Below are positions 23,471 to 34,632 of a DNA stretch of 64,000 bases, in pieces. Within the stretch, counting starts at the first letter, position 1, and each line of letters starts with the position of its first letter. This DNA is from Euphorbia lathyris. Lineage: Eukaryota > Streptophyta > Magnoliopsida > Malpighiales > Euphorbiaceae. The notes beneath the pieces are model-generated. The model made no database searches. It saw nothing but the letters and a program-made list of their open reading frames with translations, and was not told the origin of the DNA. Position numbers and translations under genes: made by a program. Location of the stretch: positions 98,919,895-98,983,894 of the forward strand of contig NC_088912.1 in the NCBI RefSeq assembly GCF_963576675.1, in the 5' to 3' direction.

Positions 23471-23589
23471 ATTCTGGTTATTTGAAGAGGGCTTATATTA
23501 CCAAAGGGTTAAATATATTGTTGGTAACTGAATTTACATGGTTATCTCAAAATGATCACTCAATTTTAATTTGTTTTAATAAATTCACT

Positions 23590-23910
23590 CAATTTTGAGT
23601 TTTGTTTCAATTAAGTCACTCCGACGATTTCAGAATGATGATATGGATGACACGTCAGCATTAATCAACTCCATTTCTGACCGAAACAACATATGACATC
23701 CATGTATATGCCACCTCACTGCCATGTTTCATTTATTTTTATGGAAAGAAAAACAAAATTTAGTTTTTTTTTTTATGAAAATAACCTACACGTGGGTGCC
23801 ACATATCATTTCGGTCAAAGATCTGAATTGATTAATGCTGACGAGTCAGCCATAACATCATTACGATGCTTTTACCTAATTAAAACAAAACTCAATTAAA
23901 TTTCTAATGA
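23590..23910. repeat. Foldback (MITE-like) inverted repeat
   Basis: The left arm (about 23595-23690: TTGAGTTTTGTTTCAATTAAG, then CAGCATTAATCAA and CTGACCGAAA) is inverted in the right arm (about 23808-23905: TTTCGGTCA, TTGATTAATGCTG, then AATTAAAACAAAACTCAA). It is imperfect and non-coding. Ends and target duplication were not resolved. Confidence 0.6.
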
Positions 23911-24027
23911 TTTATTACCGTAATCCTCAATATTTTTCTAATGTCAACAAACATTTTTTTTTTTTAACCTTAGATGGGGTTTTACTTTAGTTTGAAGTTT
24001 AATTGAGTTAAGAAAATCATATTAATT

Positions 24028-24459
24028 AGGCTTAATACATAAAAAAACCCTCTAAATTTGTTAAAAAAAACTTGATTGGCTCTATGAACTTATATAATGT
24101 CTCGTTAGCCCCTTGAACTTGTTTAAAATAATTTATTGACCACCTGAATTTGTTTAAAGTGATCTATTAGCCTCCTGAACTTGCCTCCTAAATTTGTTCA
24201 AAGTGATGTAAATTGCAATTTATCTAAATTTGTAAAAAAATTCAAAACTTAAAAAATAAAGATTTAATTCGTGATTCTAAGTATTTAAAATAAATTAACT
24301 TTCTGTTTTGTGCATCTTAATGACGTTTTTATAAATTTAGGAACTTAATCATGATATTTTAATTTAAGCAAGTTTAGGTGGCTAGTGAGACACCATGTGA
24401 GATCAGAAGGCCAATCAACCATTTTGAATAAGTTCAGAGAACAACTAAGTATTAAGCCT
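24028..24459. mobile_element. MITE with AGGCTTAATAC termini
   Basis: 432 bp with terminal inverted repeats AGGCTTAATACATAA / AGGCTTAATACTTAG. The direct repeat ATTAATT lies on both sides (24021-24027 and 24460-24466). The interior carries repeated CCCCTTGAACTTGTTTAAA-like words. No ORF. Confidence 0.75.
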
Positions 24460-24511
24460 ATTAATTAATATAAGTATATAGAGCAAACATGAATTTAGTA
24501 GCTAAAATTAA

Positions 24512-25074
24512 GGGGTAAGGTGCAAAAATACTCCCAACGCTTACAGACAGAAGTAATTTTACCTCTAATGTTGGTAGCCAAGAGCAATTTTACCCCTAAG
24601 GTTACTAGTTCGATCAATTTCAGACATTATTGTAAAACATAGATGTTTTCTTCCTTATTCTGCACCAATTGTATATGAGTTCGTTTAAAAAAAAAATTCA
24701 TATTTTCGGTGGTTTAATAATGAAATTGGATGTTAATATTTATTAATTCGATTAATATTTTGAATTTTTTTGTGCAACTCATAAAATAGTCAGTATAATT
24801 TTTATTTAAAAAAAAAAAAATTCACGTCTAATTGTATGTTTATGATCCGTCGCTAATGAGTAATAAAATGACTCACATGTGAAAGGTAAATGACAAGATT
24901 CATGAACGAGAAGACAATTTGACGACTTATTTCTAAAATTGACCCAGTTTGAGAACGTTAGAGGTAAAATTGCTATTGGCTGCTAACATTAGGGATAAAA
25001 TTGCATCATTTTAAACGTTAAAGATAAAATTGCTTCTGGCTATAAACGTTAGGGATATTTTTACATCATATCCC
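24512..25074. mobile_element. Long-TIR MITE, family M1, copy 2
   Basis: 563 bp with inverted ends GGGGTAAGGTGCAAAAATA / GGGATATGATGTAAAAATA and a perfect 9-bp target duplication TAAAATTAA (24503-24511, 25075-25083). Arm words GTTAGGGGTAAAATTGC are shared with copies 1, 3 and 4. Its right half and right flank recur at 39251 onward, so it predates the local duplication. Confidence 0.85.
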
Positions 25075-25119
25075 TAAAATTAAACATGAATTCAGCATAT
25101 TAATATGTTATTAAAAAAA

Positions 25120-25215
25120 AGGCAAAAAGCATATTTAAGCCCCTGAACTTTATCTGTTTTAAGGATCAAGCCCCTGATCAATTATTTTTCCACATTGAGC
25201 CCCTGAACATTGATT
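25120..25215. repeat. Truncated repeat arm replacing the 5' end of the F-box gene
   Basis: The stretch reads GCATATTTAAGCCCCTGAACTTT... with three CCCCTGAAC words, like one arm of the MITEs nearby. It abuts F-box sequence at about 25216 and takes the place of the first third of the coding region seen intact at 39945-40250. Confidence 0.55.
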
Positions 25216-26142
25216 TTGTTATGGTCCAATAGTTACATTGAAAATTTTCAGTTTTCCTCCGATTTTATTCCTATCGAAATTGTTATTGCTTCGAGTAATG
25301 GTCTGTTACTATGCAGAAACGCATGCTTTTACTATGTTTGTAATCAGGTGACGAAGCAACGGGTTACCCTTCCTTTCCCACCAACTTGCAGCAAATTTGT
25401 TTTATCCGGAATTGTATCTGAATCTACAGATGGTTCGACTCAGGCTCAGTTTAAGGTGGTGAAGATTGTTAGCAATTCTCGAATTATAAATTCAAACGTT
25501 TTGAATATGGAGATATTTGATTCTGCAACTAACAAATGGAAGGTATTAACGACAACAATTGATGCTGAAGTTATATTTGACACAACTGTTGTTAAAACCG
25601 TTGAACATAGAGGAATTTTGTATTGGGCTAGTGATATAAGCCAATTGATCATCGCATTCGATCAAACTCGTGATCTCTGTCTTCAGATTCCATTACCCGG
25701 AAGCTTGGACAGTTTTCATACTGTTTTTGGAGCAAGCGGAGGTCATCTCTACAATGTACAGATAGAGTTTCTTCCATCGAATATTATATGTACCGTTTGG
25801 AGATGTGACGAGTTTGAAGGAGAATATTATTGGAAAGTTCATCTCTCGATTGATTTGGATTGGATAGATCAACACATGAATTGGCAACATTGTCTGAAAT
25901 TTGATCTATTAGACATAGATCCTATGGATTGCAATGTCTTGTATCTTTCAACGGTTGATGGAATATCACAGATCAATCGCATTTACTCATTGAATATAGA
26001 AAGTAAAGAGACGAGGGGGATCTCTATTTTTCCACTGCATTTAGGTATCGTCAATGAGACTATTACATTTATTGAACCGATCTGGCCGGCATCAGGCCCT
26101 AGGTTGCCAAACTCCGTTTCAATAGTAAATCGGGTGCAATAG
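25216..26142 (+). pseudogene. F-box protein pseudogene, copy 1 (N-terminus lost)
   Basis: The open frame of about 310 codons corresponds to residue about 105 onward of the F-box protein at 39945. It has SSNGLLLCRN, ACFYYVCN, KQRVTLPFPP, then an associated-domain region ending in IEPIWPASGPRLP. The F-box motif and about 300 bp of coding start are absent and replaced by repeat sequence, so the product could not join an SCF ubiquitin ligase. The C-terminal frame is intact here, whereas copy 2 keeps the F-box but is frameshifted near the C-terminus. The first codons before LLWSNSY are not homologous and are probably accidental. Confidence 0.82.
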
Positions 26143-26883
26143 TGTTATTTGTTAACATAGTAGTCAATTCAACTAAATATGTACGTGTTCATAACCGCTT
26201 TCATCAATTCTATTAACTTATTTTGCTGATTTAAGAACAATGTTTTGTAGATTTTAATTTGTTGACTGTATGTTTATGTTAATTTGATATGGGAATTGTT
26301 TATTTGATAATATAATAAGTAAATTCCAATTTTTTTTAAAGCACATTGTAGCATTTAAGTCTGTTAAAGTCAAAACAAAAATTGAAAGCAATACATGAGA
26401 ATTAATGAAAAGGAGCAAAATAATCCTCTTAAACTATGTTGATTACAAACTGCTTTCTGAATTTTGGAGCAGCTACAATTAATATGCTTTGATGAATCAA
26501 CAAGAACTGAGTTCCTAAACCCCGGTGCTCAATGGTGGAACCGGTGGCTGGGGGCTCCTAGACCCCAGCTTTCTTGTAAGATATTGTTATATAGCTCTGC
26601 CTCGCTATGTGGCATGTAGAATAGCGTTGCCTTTGTCACACATCTGCGGCAATGCTCCTTTATGGGGCAGAACAACCTAGTATTTCTAGGACTTGAGATT
26701 CTATTGAAGAATGAACTGGATCAAAAACTTTGATGTCGCCTATCCAACTTAACTCTTTTTTCGTTAAGACCGCGACGCTCAGCTGAACTCTAGGAGTTTC
26801 CTACGATTCAATGCTGCCAATACCATATATTACTATCTGCATTTTCAACTCTGAGCCCAGAACCTTTTCAGCTGTCGATCCGA
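26143..26883. other. Downstream flank of F-box copy 1
   Basis: Non-coding sequence collinear with 41183-42121 of the second duplication unit. Unit 2 has an extra 190-bp tandem duplication here. I see no gene. Confidence 0.6.
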
Positions 26884-27096
26884 TCAATCATTTTCCGTGT
26901 TGATTACATTTATCGTTCTTCTTTCCATTTTACCATCGTAATATGATCGCTTCAGTTTCTCTGTTGTCGGATCTACTAGATGATCAGAACCTGAAAAAAT
27001 GTTGGTGCTCGGAGATGATGCTCCGTAAGTATGGTTCAACTTAGACGCGAATTTGAATGTCAGAAGCAACGAATTAGTCATAACTCCAACAGAACT
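26884..27096 (-). pseudogene. Copper-transporting P-type ATPase C-terminal fragment (PAA/HMA-type), copy 1
   Basis: The minus-strand frame VGVMTNSLLLTFKFASKL, followed by a polar tail ending in NTEND-stop, resembles the last exon of chloroplast Cu-ATPases. It contains the end of the final membrane helix and a short stromal tail. It is only about 70 codons and has no upstream exons. The sequence breaks immediately upstream, with a deletion relative to copy 2. The assignment rests on the short GVMTNSLLLRF-like motif. Confidence 0.5.
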
Positions 27097-27467
27097 GTGG
27101 AATAGAACAGTAAGTTTTTAGTTTCTTTTACATCAATTTTACACTAAAATGAGGACCAAAATCTATGACAAATCAGCTATATTGCATGGAAATTGATACG
27201 GAAATAGAAACAGATATCGGAAAATCATATTCGTTAAAAATATAGGGGTATAGACAAAGCAACTAGGTTACATGGAAGCCGATATGGATGGAAACAGACG
27301 CGGAAAACCATATTTGTTAAAAATGTAGGAGTATAGACAAAGCAGCTATGTTGCATGGAAGCTTATATGGAAATGGAAACGGAAACGGACACCGAAGAAC
27401 CATATTTGTTAAAAATATAGAGGTACATATTTACAAATAAAAAGTACATGCAAGTTTATATAAAAAT

Positions 27468-27931
27468 GGCCTAAACCATACGCAGTCCCCTGAACTTGTC
27501 ACTTTTAGTCATTTTGCCCATGAACTTAAAGGACGACCTATTTGCCCCTTTAACTATTTAAAAGTGGTATTAGCAACCCCCTGTTTTCATTATAACGGAA
27601 ATAATTATGACATTTCTCATTGTAATCACGAAGGTCATAATAATAAGGGTTGTTCACTACTAAAATAAGCTGCAAATGAGGTTAATATAGACAGTACACA
27701 CGTTCTCTTGTAAAAATTGTATATATGGTTATGCACTATTAAAACAAGCTGCAAATGAGATTACATATATGCAGGTTGGTTCCAATACTTCCATTAACAC
27801 TTATACTAATGTTGGAATTTCATTTTGTTTCCGTCATAATGAAAATAGGGGGTTGCTAATACCACTTTTAAATAGTTGATGGGGCAAATAGGTCGTCCCG
27901 TAAGTTCAGGGGGTTGCTTATGGTTTAAGCC
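27468..27931. mobile_element. Mutator-like MITE with empty site in the second copy
   Basis: 464 bp with termini GGCCTAAACCATACGCAG / GGCTTAAACCATAAGCAA and a perfect 9-bp duplication TATAAAAAT (27459-27467, 27932-27940). The homologous place in unit 2 (about 42800) holds a single TATAAAAAT and no insert. The arms contain CCCCTGAACTT and GGGGCAAATAGGTCGTCC. No ORF. Confidence 0.9.
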
Positions 27932-27948
27932 TATAAAAATCTATGAAC

Positions 27949-28122
27949 TTATAATGCATGTGATTGTTTGTTAGCCCATGGCTGCTGCTGCTGCTGCTGC
28001 TTTTCTGATGTCGCAGTTTTAGGAAAGTTTCTCCTCCGTTTTCCACGACGAGGTAAGACAACTGTCCATTCTCCATTACCTTCATGTTTGTCAATGGTGA
28101 GTATTTTAGCAGAAATAGCCAT
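27949..28122 (-). pseudogene. SRR1-like protein N-terminal fragment, copy 1
   Basis: A minus-strand frame starting at 28122: MAISAKILTIDKHEGNGEW, then TVVLPRRGKRRRNFPK, a six-glutamine run (CAG repeat), PW and an early stop, 57 codons in all. The EWTVVLPRRGK block is characteristic of the start of plant SRR1 (SENSITIVITY TO RED LIGHT REDUCED 1)-like proteins, implicated in light and clock signalling. Nothing of the conserved SRR1 domain follows, so this is an exon fragment. A longer overlapping open frame (28349-27918) reads the same DNA as polyserine in another frame and is spurious. Confidence 0.55.
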
Positions 28123-28349
28123 GACGGTATAATGTCCAGAATGATTTTATAACACAAAGATTCAAGCCGCGGTATATAAGAGTTGTTCGACACATTGTTC
28201 GCAGGTATTTGTTCATGCAATGAATGTTCAAATACCAGGCGCTCCAACCTATTTGAAACCACAATAGTTCTATCAGAAGGGATAAACATCACATGAGTAT
28301 GTTTACTACTAAATAGAGAAGAAAAAGTATTGAATAAAAGGTGCACCAT

Positions 28350-28796
28350 GAGATTTAATAGACCTAGATCCTACAGTAAAGTACTATATTCAATTGGTCA
28401 TCAAAGTCAATGTCAACACTGATGTACTAATAAAATACAGTAGACGATATCATCACGAGTCATCATGAGTATGTTTCAAAAGCAGCAGACAATATCATCA
28501 GGAGTCATCTAAAAGAAAAATATATGATTGTTCAAATTCAGTTCTTATCAATTATAGAAACCACACTCATTCTCGCTATCGCGAGCGTCATGGATCCAGG
28601 ATCCCTAGTGCCTTAGTGCGCCATGAGCCTTTAATAACTACAGTCCCAGCTTGAACAGAATCTATAACATGAGTTTAAATCTGCTTCTGGGAAAATAGAA
28701 AAGTAACAGAAACAATAACCAAAGCCCGATGTAGTATTACAAGCCAATTTTTCTACCTTGAACCGGATCAGAAATCCTGGGTGCTCTGAGTAAATT
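28350..28796. other. Non-coding end of duplication unit 1, F block
   Basis: Collinear with about 43190-43625 in unit 2, ending at GGGTGCTCTGAGT. It contains a doubled ATCATCACGAGTCATC-like phrase. No gene seen. Confidence 0.55.
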
Positions 28797-28877
28797 AACC
28801 CCCTAATTATCTAATTATCACAAATAAACGCGAATGAATTAGCGGTTTATTTGTGATAATTAGATGATTAGGGGTTT
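28797..28877. repeat. Hairpin at the 5' junction of the L1 LINE
   Basis: Two 35-nt arms (28797-28831 and 28843-28877) are inverted copies with two or three mismatches around an 11-nt loop. The core is TAATTATCACAAATAAAC inverted. It lies exactly between the end of the duplicated block and the truncated start of the LINE. Confidence 0.75.
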
Positions 28878-28882
28878 TTTGG

Positions 28883-30170
28883 ATGACTCTGGATCTGGTA
28901 TGTATTTCTGAACCTATGGTTGCTTTGGATAGGATTCACTCTTCTTTCTGGAATTCTATTGGCTTGCAGTTTGTCGCTGGGAATCCTTGTAATTCTATTT
29001 GGCTTTTTTGTAAAATTGGTACTCTTCAACTTTGCTCTCTGATTCTTTGCCATGATCAGCACCTCTCGATCAACTATGGTAGTGCCACGGATTATTCTCA
29101 GCTCTCTTTCATATATGGCAGTAATTTTTTTGGTAGAAGACGTATATTCTGGGATTCACTCAATGGTGTTGTGGACAATCGGAAAAAACTGGTTATCGGT
29201 GATTTCAATGCAGTCATCGGTGCTCACGAAAACAAGGGTCGTAGTCCTTCTGCCATTAGTTGTAGGGACTTTCGTGGCTTTATTAATAATAACAGTCTTG
29301 CGGAAATTATTAGTTCTGGTATGCAATTTACTTGGTCTAATGGTCGTATTGGTCCGGAACATGTTGAATGTAAGCTTGACAGCGCTCTTGTGTCTGATGA
29401 TTTTGTGGATTACTGGGATTCAATCAGTTGTTCTGTCCTCCCTCATCATCAGTCTGATCACAGTCCGTTGCTTTTGGTATGCAAGAATGGCTTAGCTCGG
29501 CAGACCCGCTTCTGTTTCCTCTCTATGTGGACTACACATGAATCTCTAAGGGGTTTGATCACCGATCATTGGAGTAACATCCATGTTTCTCTTCCTCCGG
29601 CGCAGCTACTTTGTCATAAACTTAAATCTTTGAAGCCTAAATTGCGTTTATGGAATAGAGAAGTGTTTGGTAGGGTGGAAGTAAATATTGTTGCTGCTCA
29701 GTCCAGGTTAGCTGAAATTCAAAGAGACATCTCAGTGCAGGGTTTGAATGAGAACTGGCGTCTGATTGAGGCAAAAGATCAGAGCGAGCTTGATCTTCAG
29801 CTTCATCGGTAAGAATTGCTTCTCCGAGATAAAAGCAGAGAAAAATGGCTTGAGGCGGGGGATCGGAACTCCAATTTTTTTCACCGTTCGGCAAAAGGTC
29901 GAAAAATTCAATCATCAATGGATTCTCTTCTCATTAACGGAATTTTGGTTTGATGATGAGAATATCATTTCTCAGCATGTTGTAGAATACTTGACCACGC
30001 TATTTACTAGCAGCAGACTAACTATTGATCATGATTCTGTTTCTGCGGTTATACTGGATTTGGTCAATTTGGTGGAAAATGATATTCTCACACGGCGGCC
30101 ATCGCCTGATGAGATCCGTGCTGCGGTTTTCAGTCTTAGCCATGATAGCTCCCCGGGTCCTGATGGATAG
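28883..30170 (+). pseudogene. LINE endonuclease and linker
   Basis: An apurinic endonuclease-like domain (open 28883-29812). LVCISEPMV is an early conserved strand. It is followed by IGDFNAVIGAHENKG, with the catalytic D and N. SGMQFTWSNGR and KLDSALVSDDF come next, and then the terminal SDHSPLLLVC with catalytic D-H. A TAA at 29810-29812 interrupts the linker. The linker continues in frame as KWLEAGDRNSNFFHRSAKGR and SPGPDG, followed by a TAG at about 30168. Confidence 0.87.
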
Positions 30171-31200
30171 GGGGGTTTCTACCAGCACTTTTGGGATGTA
30201 ATTGGTTCTGATGTCTGTAAGATGGTGCAAAGTTTCTTTGATACCGGTTGTATGCTTCCTGGTATGAATTCTAGTAGTATGACTCTTCTTCCCAAAGTTG
30301 ATGAAGCCAATGAAATTCATCATTTTCGACCTATCGCCATAAGCAATTTTAACTATAAGATCATTTCAAAGATCCTTGCTGACAGGTTGGCGCCTATCGC
30401 CACGTGCATTGTTTCGGATAATCAATTCAGATTCATTGCTGGCAGAAGCATTCATCATTGCATTGCTGCAGCCTCGGAAGGGGTAAATATGTTAAACAAG
30501 AATTGCTTTGGCGGAAATATGGCTTTGAAGATTGATATCAGGAAAGCTTTTGACACCATTGACTGGAATTTTCTTCTAGCAGTTCTTGAATCTTTTGGTT
30601 TTTCTTTGCAATTTAAAAGTTGGATTTTGGAAATTCTTCGGTCTACTCGTATGTCAATTGGTTTTAGAGGAGGTAGTAAGGGCTACTTTAGCTGCTCATG
30701 TGGGGTTCGGCAAGGGGATCCGCTTTCTCAAATTCTATTTGGTATTGCAGAAGACTTCTTTAGTCGTTGGCTGGCCAAGTTGGTGGGTGAAGGCAAATTT
30801 CAACCCATGGTTTATCACAACACTACTCCTTTTCCTTCTCACCTCTTATATGCAGATGATATGTTAATTTTTGGCAGGGCTACTCTCAAAAATATGAAAT
30901 ATGTCAAGGATCTTTTCAACTTTTATGCAGCCACATCGAGTCAGATAGTTAACTGGGATAAATCTGCAATTTATTTTGGGAACAGTATCAGCAATCAGCG
31001 CAGGAATCGGCTCATTAATATTCTAAGTATTCGTGTTGCTCGGCTGCCGTTTAATTATCTTGGGGTACCAATTTTTCAGGGGGCGCCAAGGGCTCGTTAT
31101 CTACGGCCGCTTATGGATCGTTTCCTTGCTAAATTTAGTTTCTGAAAGGGGCGGTCGCTCTCTTTAGCGGGAAGGCTAACTCTGATAAAATCTGCACTAA
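30171..31200 (+). pseudogene. LINE reverse transcriptase
   Basis: Open from 30222 to 31145. It shows FRPIAISNFNYKIISKILADRL, DNQFRFIAGRSI, ALKIDIRKAFDTIDWNFL, GVRQGDPLSQILF, the catalytic YADDMLIFG box at about 30850, and FNYLGVPIFQG. A TGA at 31143-31145 and a TAG at about 31288 fall in positions where tryptophan is usual. The 26-G run at 31359-31384 follows. Confidence 0.9.
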
Positions 31201-31358
31201 CGGGTGCTCTTATTCACTCACTTATGATTTACAAATGGCCTTCCTCTCTCACCATAAAGATTGCTAAAGCGCTCAGAAACTTCCTTTAGACTGGGGACAA
31301 GGATCAGAGAAAGCTTCTTACTGTTAAATGGAAAAAGTGTTGTGAATTGTATGAATTC

Positions 31359-31384
31359 GGGGGGGGGGGGGGGGGGGGGGGGGG
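31359..31384 (+). repeat. Homopolymer run of 26 G in LINE ORF2
   Basis: A glycine-coding position in the LINE linker (EFGG...LSIKDI) is expanded to 26 consecutive G. Confidence 0.9.
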
Positions 31385-31444
31385 CTTAGTATCAAGGATA
31401 TCAAATTATTCAACAACTCTCTTCTTGGCAAGTTCAGCTGGGAT

Positions 31445-32890
31445 TTGATTAAAACGAATGGTTATATCCCTTCTTTGTTGCGAAATCGTTTCCTTTATCA
31501 ATCTGGTATGCCTAAGCGCTATATTTCAAACTCATCGGTTTGGGCCTCTATTCGACCAATTTATGAGCAGATTAGTTTGGAAGTAATATGGTGGTTTGGA
31601 GGCAATTCTGATTTGAATTTCTGGACGGACTCTTGGATTGCACTGACGGTTGCAAATCAGCTCGGCATCCCGGCAAATATACAGCGCAAGCTTTATGATC
31701 CGCTTCACTCCTTTCGTGATGATGAATCCTGGACTAATTTGCATCGTCTACCTGATCTTGTCCAATTGAACATTCAGAGGGTTTCTGGCAGTCGGGACGG
31801 AACCGATACTTGTGTGTGGAAGTCGGCTATGTCAGGTATGTGTACTGCCAAAGGGTTTTATAGCTCATTCTGCAACAACACTCCAGTTGTGGAACAAATT
31901 CCTCTAGAATGCCTCCGTGCCGCCTAGGCGGTCTGTCACCTGCTGGTTAGTGATTCATAGGAAAATTGCGGTGCAAACCAATTTACAGTTATGTGGATTT
32001 TCTCTTGCTTCGAGATGTGAGCTGTGTAAATGTCATATTGAATCAATTGATCATCTTTTCGTCACGTGCCCAGTGTCGAATAGTCTTTGGAATGTTGTTT
32101 TCTCTATTTTCGGCATCCACCGTAGTAGTATGCTGACCTTTGGGAGTCTTTTCCGTGAGATTATAGCTGTTCGTTTACATATTTCTATGAGAAAATGGTG
32201 GAATTTTGCTGCTATAACTGTTGTTTGGTACATTTGGTACATCAAAAATATGGCTATTTTTGAAAATGAACTCCCTTCAATCCAATTCCTGCAGAATCGG
32301 CTTTACTTTTACATTCAGGAACCAAAATGGATTGTTAATTTGCCGAGCCGTGCTAGACCGCCGCCGGACCCTATCATTGTTCGTTGGTGCCCACCGCCGT
32401 CGAACTGCATAAAAGTTAAACCGACGGCGCGGCGGACGGTGCGCCGGGTCTCGCCGGAGCTGGTGGGATTTTCAGAAATTCTCGTGGGTTTGTTATTGGC
32501 TGCTATGCTATTAACCTCTCTAATTCCTATGCGCATATTGCCGAGCTGTCTGCCATTATTTTCACAGTAGAATCTGCCTGGGAATGGAGGTGGCACAATC
32601 TTTGGATTGAATCGGACTCTGCATATGCGGTGGATATGCTAAACGGAAAGGTTTCTATGGCCCCCCTGGAAAATTAGACAGGACTGATTTCAGTGTTTAT
32701 CTAGAGTCTCGAATATGAATTGTAGAATCACTCATATTTATCGAGAGGGCAATCAGGCGGCGGATCAACTTGCTCGTTTTGGCAAAACAGCTTCGGTTAT
32801 TACATGGTGGCATTCAGCTCCTCATTTTTGTCAATCATCTGTTTTTGACGACCTTTGCAATGTTGCTCATGTTCGATTTCCTTAATTTCT
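31445..32890 (+). pseudogene. LINE zf-RVT and RNase H-like C-terminus
   Basis: 31445-31927 reads DIKLFNNSLLGKF-type sequence through NFWTDSWI and ends at a frame change. 31917-32570 carries the zinc-binding pattern CELCKCHIESIDHLFVTC and WNVVFSIFG, then WCPPPSNCIKVK. The RNase H-like domain follows out of frame (AELSAIIFTVESAWEW, IESDSAYAVDML), then HIYREGNQAADQLARFG at about 32735-32785. Three frames are needed, with stops between. Confidence 0.82.
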
Positions 32891-33741
32891 CTGTTTTGAA
32901 CATTTTTTTTCTCTTTCTTTTTCTCCCTTTGTATTTTTCCTTTTTTTTATTAATAATATTTCGGGTTGATGTGGTGTGTTAGGGGTGCCAACCTAGTTGG
33001 GATGTTTAACCACTTAATCGCGTCCCAATCTTTCATGAAAAAAAAGTAAAAATGTACACAAAGCAAAAAAAAAAAATTGAAAGATAAGACAACTAAAAAA
33101 ATACTTTTTACATTTTTTATTGTATTTTGTCATTTTTTCTATTATCATGTTTTTTCATATTTCACTATTTTTACGTTTTTCACATTTATGAATTTTTCAT
33201 ATTTTATTTCCGTTTTACGTTTTCTTTTTCTGTTTTTACTATCTTTTATATTTCCGGTTGTCACGCTTTCACTTTTTCTTTTTATGTTTTTTCACGTTTT
33301 CTGTTTTTCTTTTATTATAATATAAACTTTAGATGAAAATAAAAATTAAAAACTGTAAAATAATTTTTGATGTCGCAACTAAATACCGGAAAATATTTTA
33401 TTTTTCAACAAAAAAAAAAAATTACCCTTACTTAATATTTTTATACAAATATATGAAACCTTAATTTAATTGAAATTAAACAAAAACTGAATATTATTCT
33501 TCCTAAATTAAGGTGAAGGGGGATTATAACATTTTGGGGCATAATAAACAAAATACTAACTAATAGATGCGAATGCAATCAAGTAATAATAACCATCATA
33601 CCATTAAAAAAAAAGTTATCATCATCGTAATTGTTTAGTGATGAGAAAATATTTTCGTATGAGTTACCATAAGGTGTATATTTTTTGTATGTCGTATAGT
33701 TTTGGTGCAACGGTAAACGTTATTGTCGTGTAATTCAGAGG

Positions 33742-34632
33742 CAGGGGCGGATTGGGGGAGGGGTCAAAGGGGGCATTTGCCCCCCTTCATCCCCAAAAAA
33801 AAAAAATTAGTCCAAAAATAAGGGTTAATGTGCAAAAATACCCTAATGTTTTGGATCAGGAACAATTTTATCCCTAACATCTAAAATTGTGCAAGTTTAT
33901 CCCTAATGTTGGAAGCCAATAGCGGTTTTACCTCTAACGTTGATGAATTGAGTCAATTTGACAAATAATTCATTAAACTGTCTTCTCGGTTATGAATCTT
34001 GTCATCTACAACATATGCGTTATTTTATCAGTAACAAATCACAAACATATGTTGGGATGTGAAAAAAATATTAAAAATATACTGTCTTTTGTACGAATTA
34101 GAAAAAAAAATTCCAAAAATTTTACCGAATTTATAAATATTAATCTCCAATTTTATTATTAAATTACAAAAAACATTATATCCTTTTTTAGAACAAATTG
34201 ATATGCAATTGGTGCAAAATAAAGAAAAAACTGACTGTATTTTATAATAGTGTCTGAAATTGATCCAATTTATCAACGTTAGGGGTAAAATTGCTCTTGG
34301 CTACAAACATTAGGGGTAAAATTGCACCATTTTAGACGTTAGAGGTAAAATTGCTCCTGACCCAAAACGTTAGGAGTATTTTTGCACCTTAACCCTAAAA
34401 AGAAGCAGTATAGGTACAAGGAGCAGATCGTTTTCAAGCTATGACAGATCGTAGATATCAATTGTCACCTCGTAATCGTCGATTTACTTAGCATTAGAAG
34501 TTTTTTTTTAAGACATTTTGTATCGAATAGCAATTATGTATTAAAGTATATTTTTTTCAATTAATGCTATTTTGTCTAAAAAAATTTATATAGAGTTTTT
34601 CCCCCCTCCCTCAAATCCTGGATCCGCCACTG
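33742..34632. mobile_element. Non-autonomous hAT element inside the SINE
   Basis: 891 bp with termini CAGGGGCGGATTGGGGG / CAGTGGCGGATCCAGGA and a perfect 8-bp target duplication TTCAGAGG (33734-33741, 34633-34640), diagnostic of hAT transposition. It has no transposase and carries MITE M1 copy 3 in its middle. Confidence 0.92.
33822..34395. mobile_element. Long-TIR MITE, family M1, copy 3 (inside the hAT element)
   Basis: 574 bp with ends GGGTTAATGTGCAAAAATACCC / GGGTTAAGGTGCAAAAATACTCC. The flanking 9-mers CAAAAATAA and TAAAAAGAA match at 7 of 9 positions, a decayed target duplication. The arm words of GTTAGGGGTAAAATTGC type are well kept. Confidence 0.85.

Larger units (their letters stand above)
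28878..33045 (+). mobile_element. L1-type LINE, 5'-truncated, ORF2 only
   Basis: A non-LTR retrotransposon remnant of about 4.2 kb. In order it holds most of the endonuclease, the reverse transcriptase, a zf-RVT zinc-binding region, an RNase H-like C-terminal domain, a T-rich 3' untranslated region and an A-run at about 33038. ORF1 and the endonuclease start are missing. It is present in unit 1 of the local duplication but not at the equivalent place in unit 2. Multiple stops and frame changes make it inactive. Confidence 0.88.

Noticed and set aside
27918..28349. Minus-strand ORF of 143 codons with a serine run
   Set aside because: It reads the SRR1-like exon fragment in the wrong frame; the serine run is the CAG repeat, and copy 2 does not keep the frame.
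33077..33336. Two T-rich ORFs resembling membrane proteins
   Set aside because: Phenylalanine-rich translation of low-complexity T runs; the same in 45738-46003.
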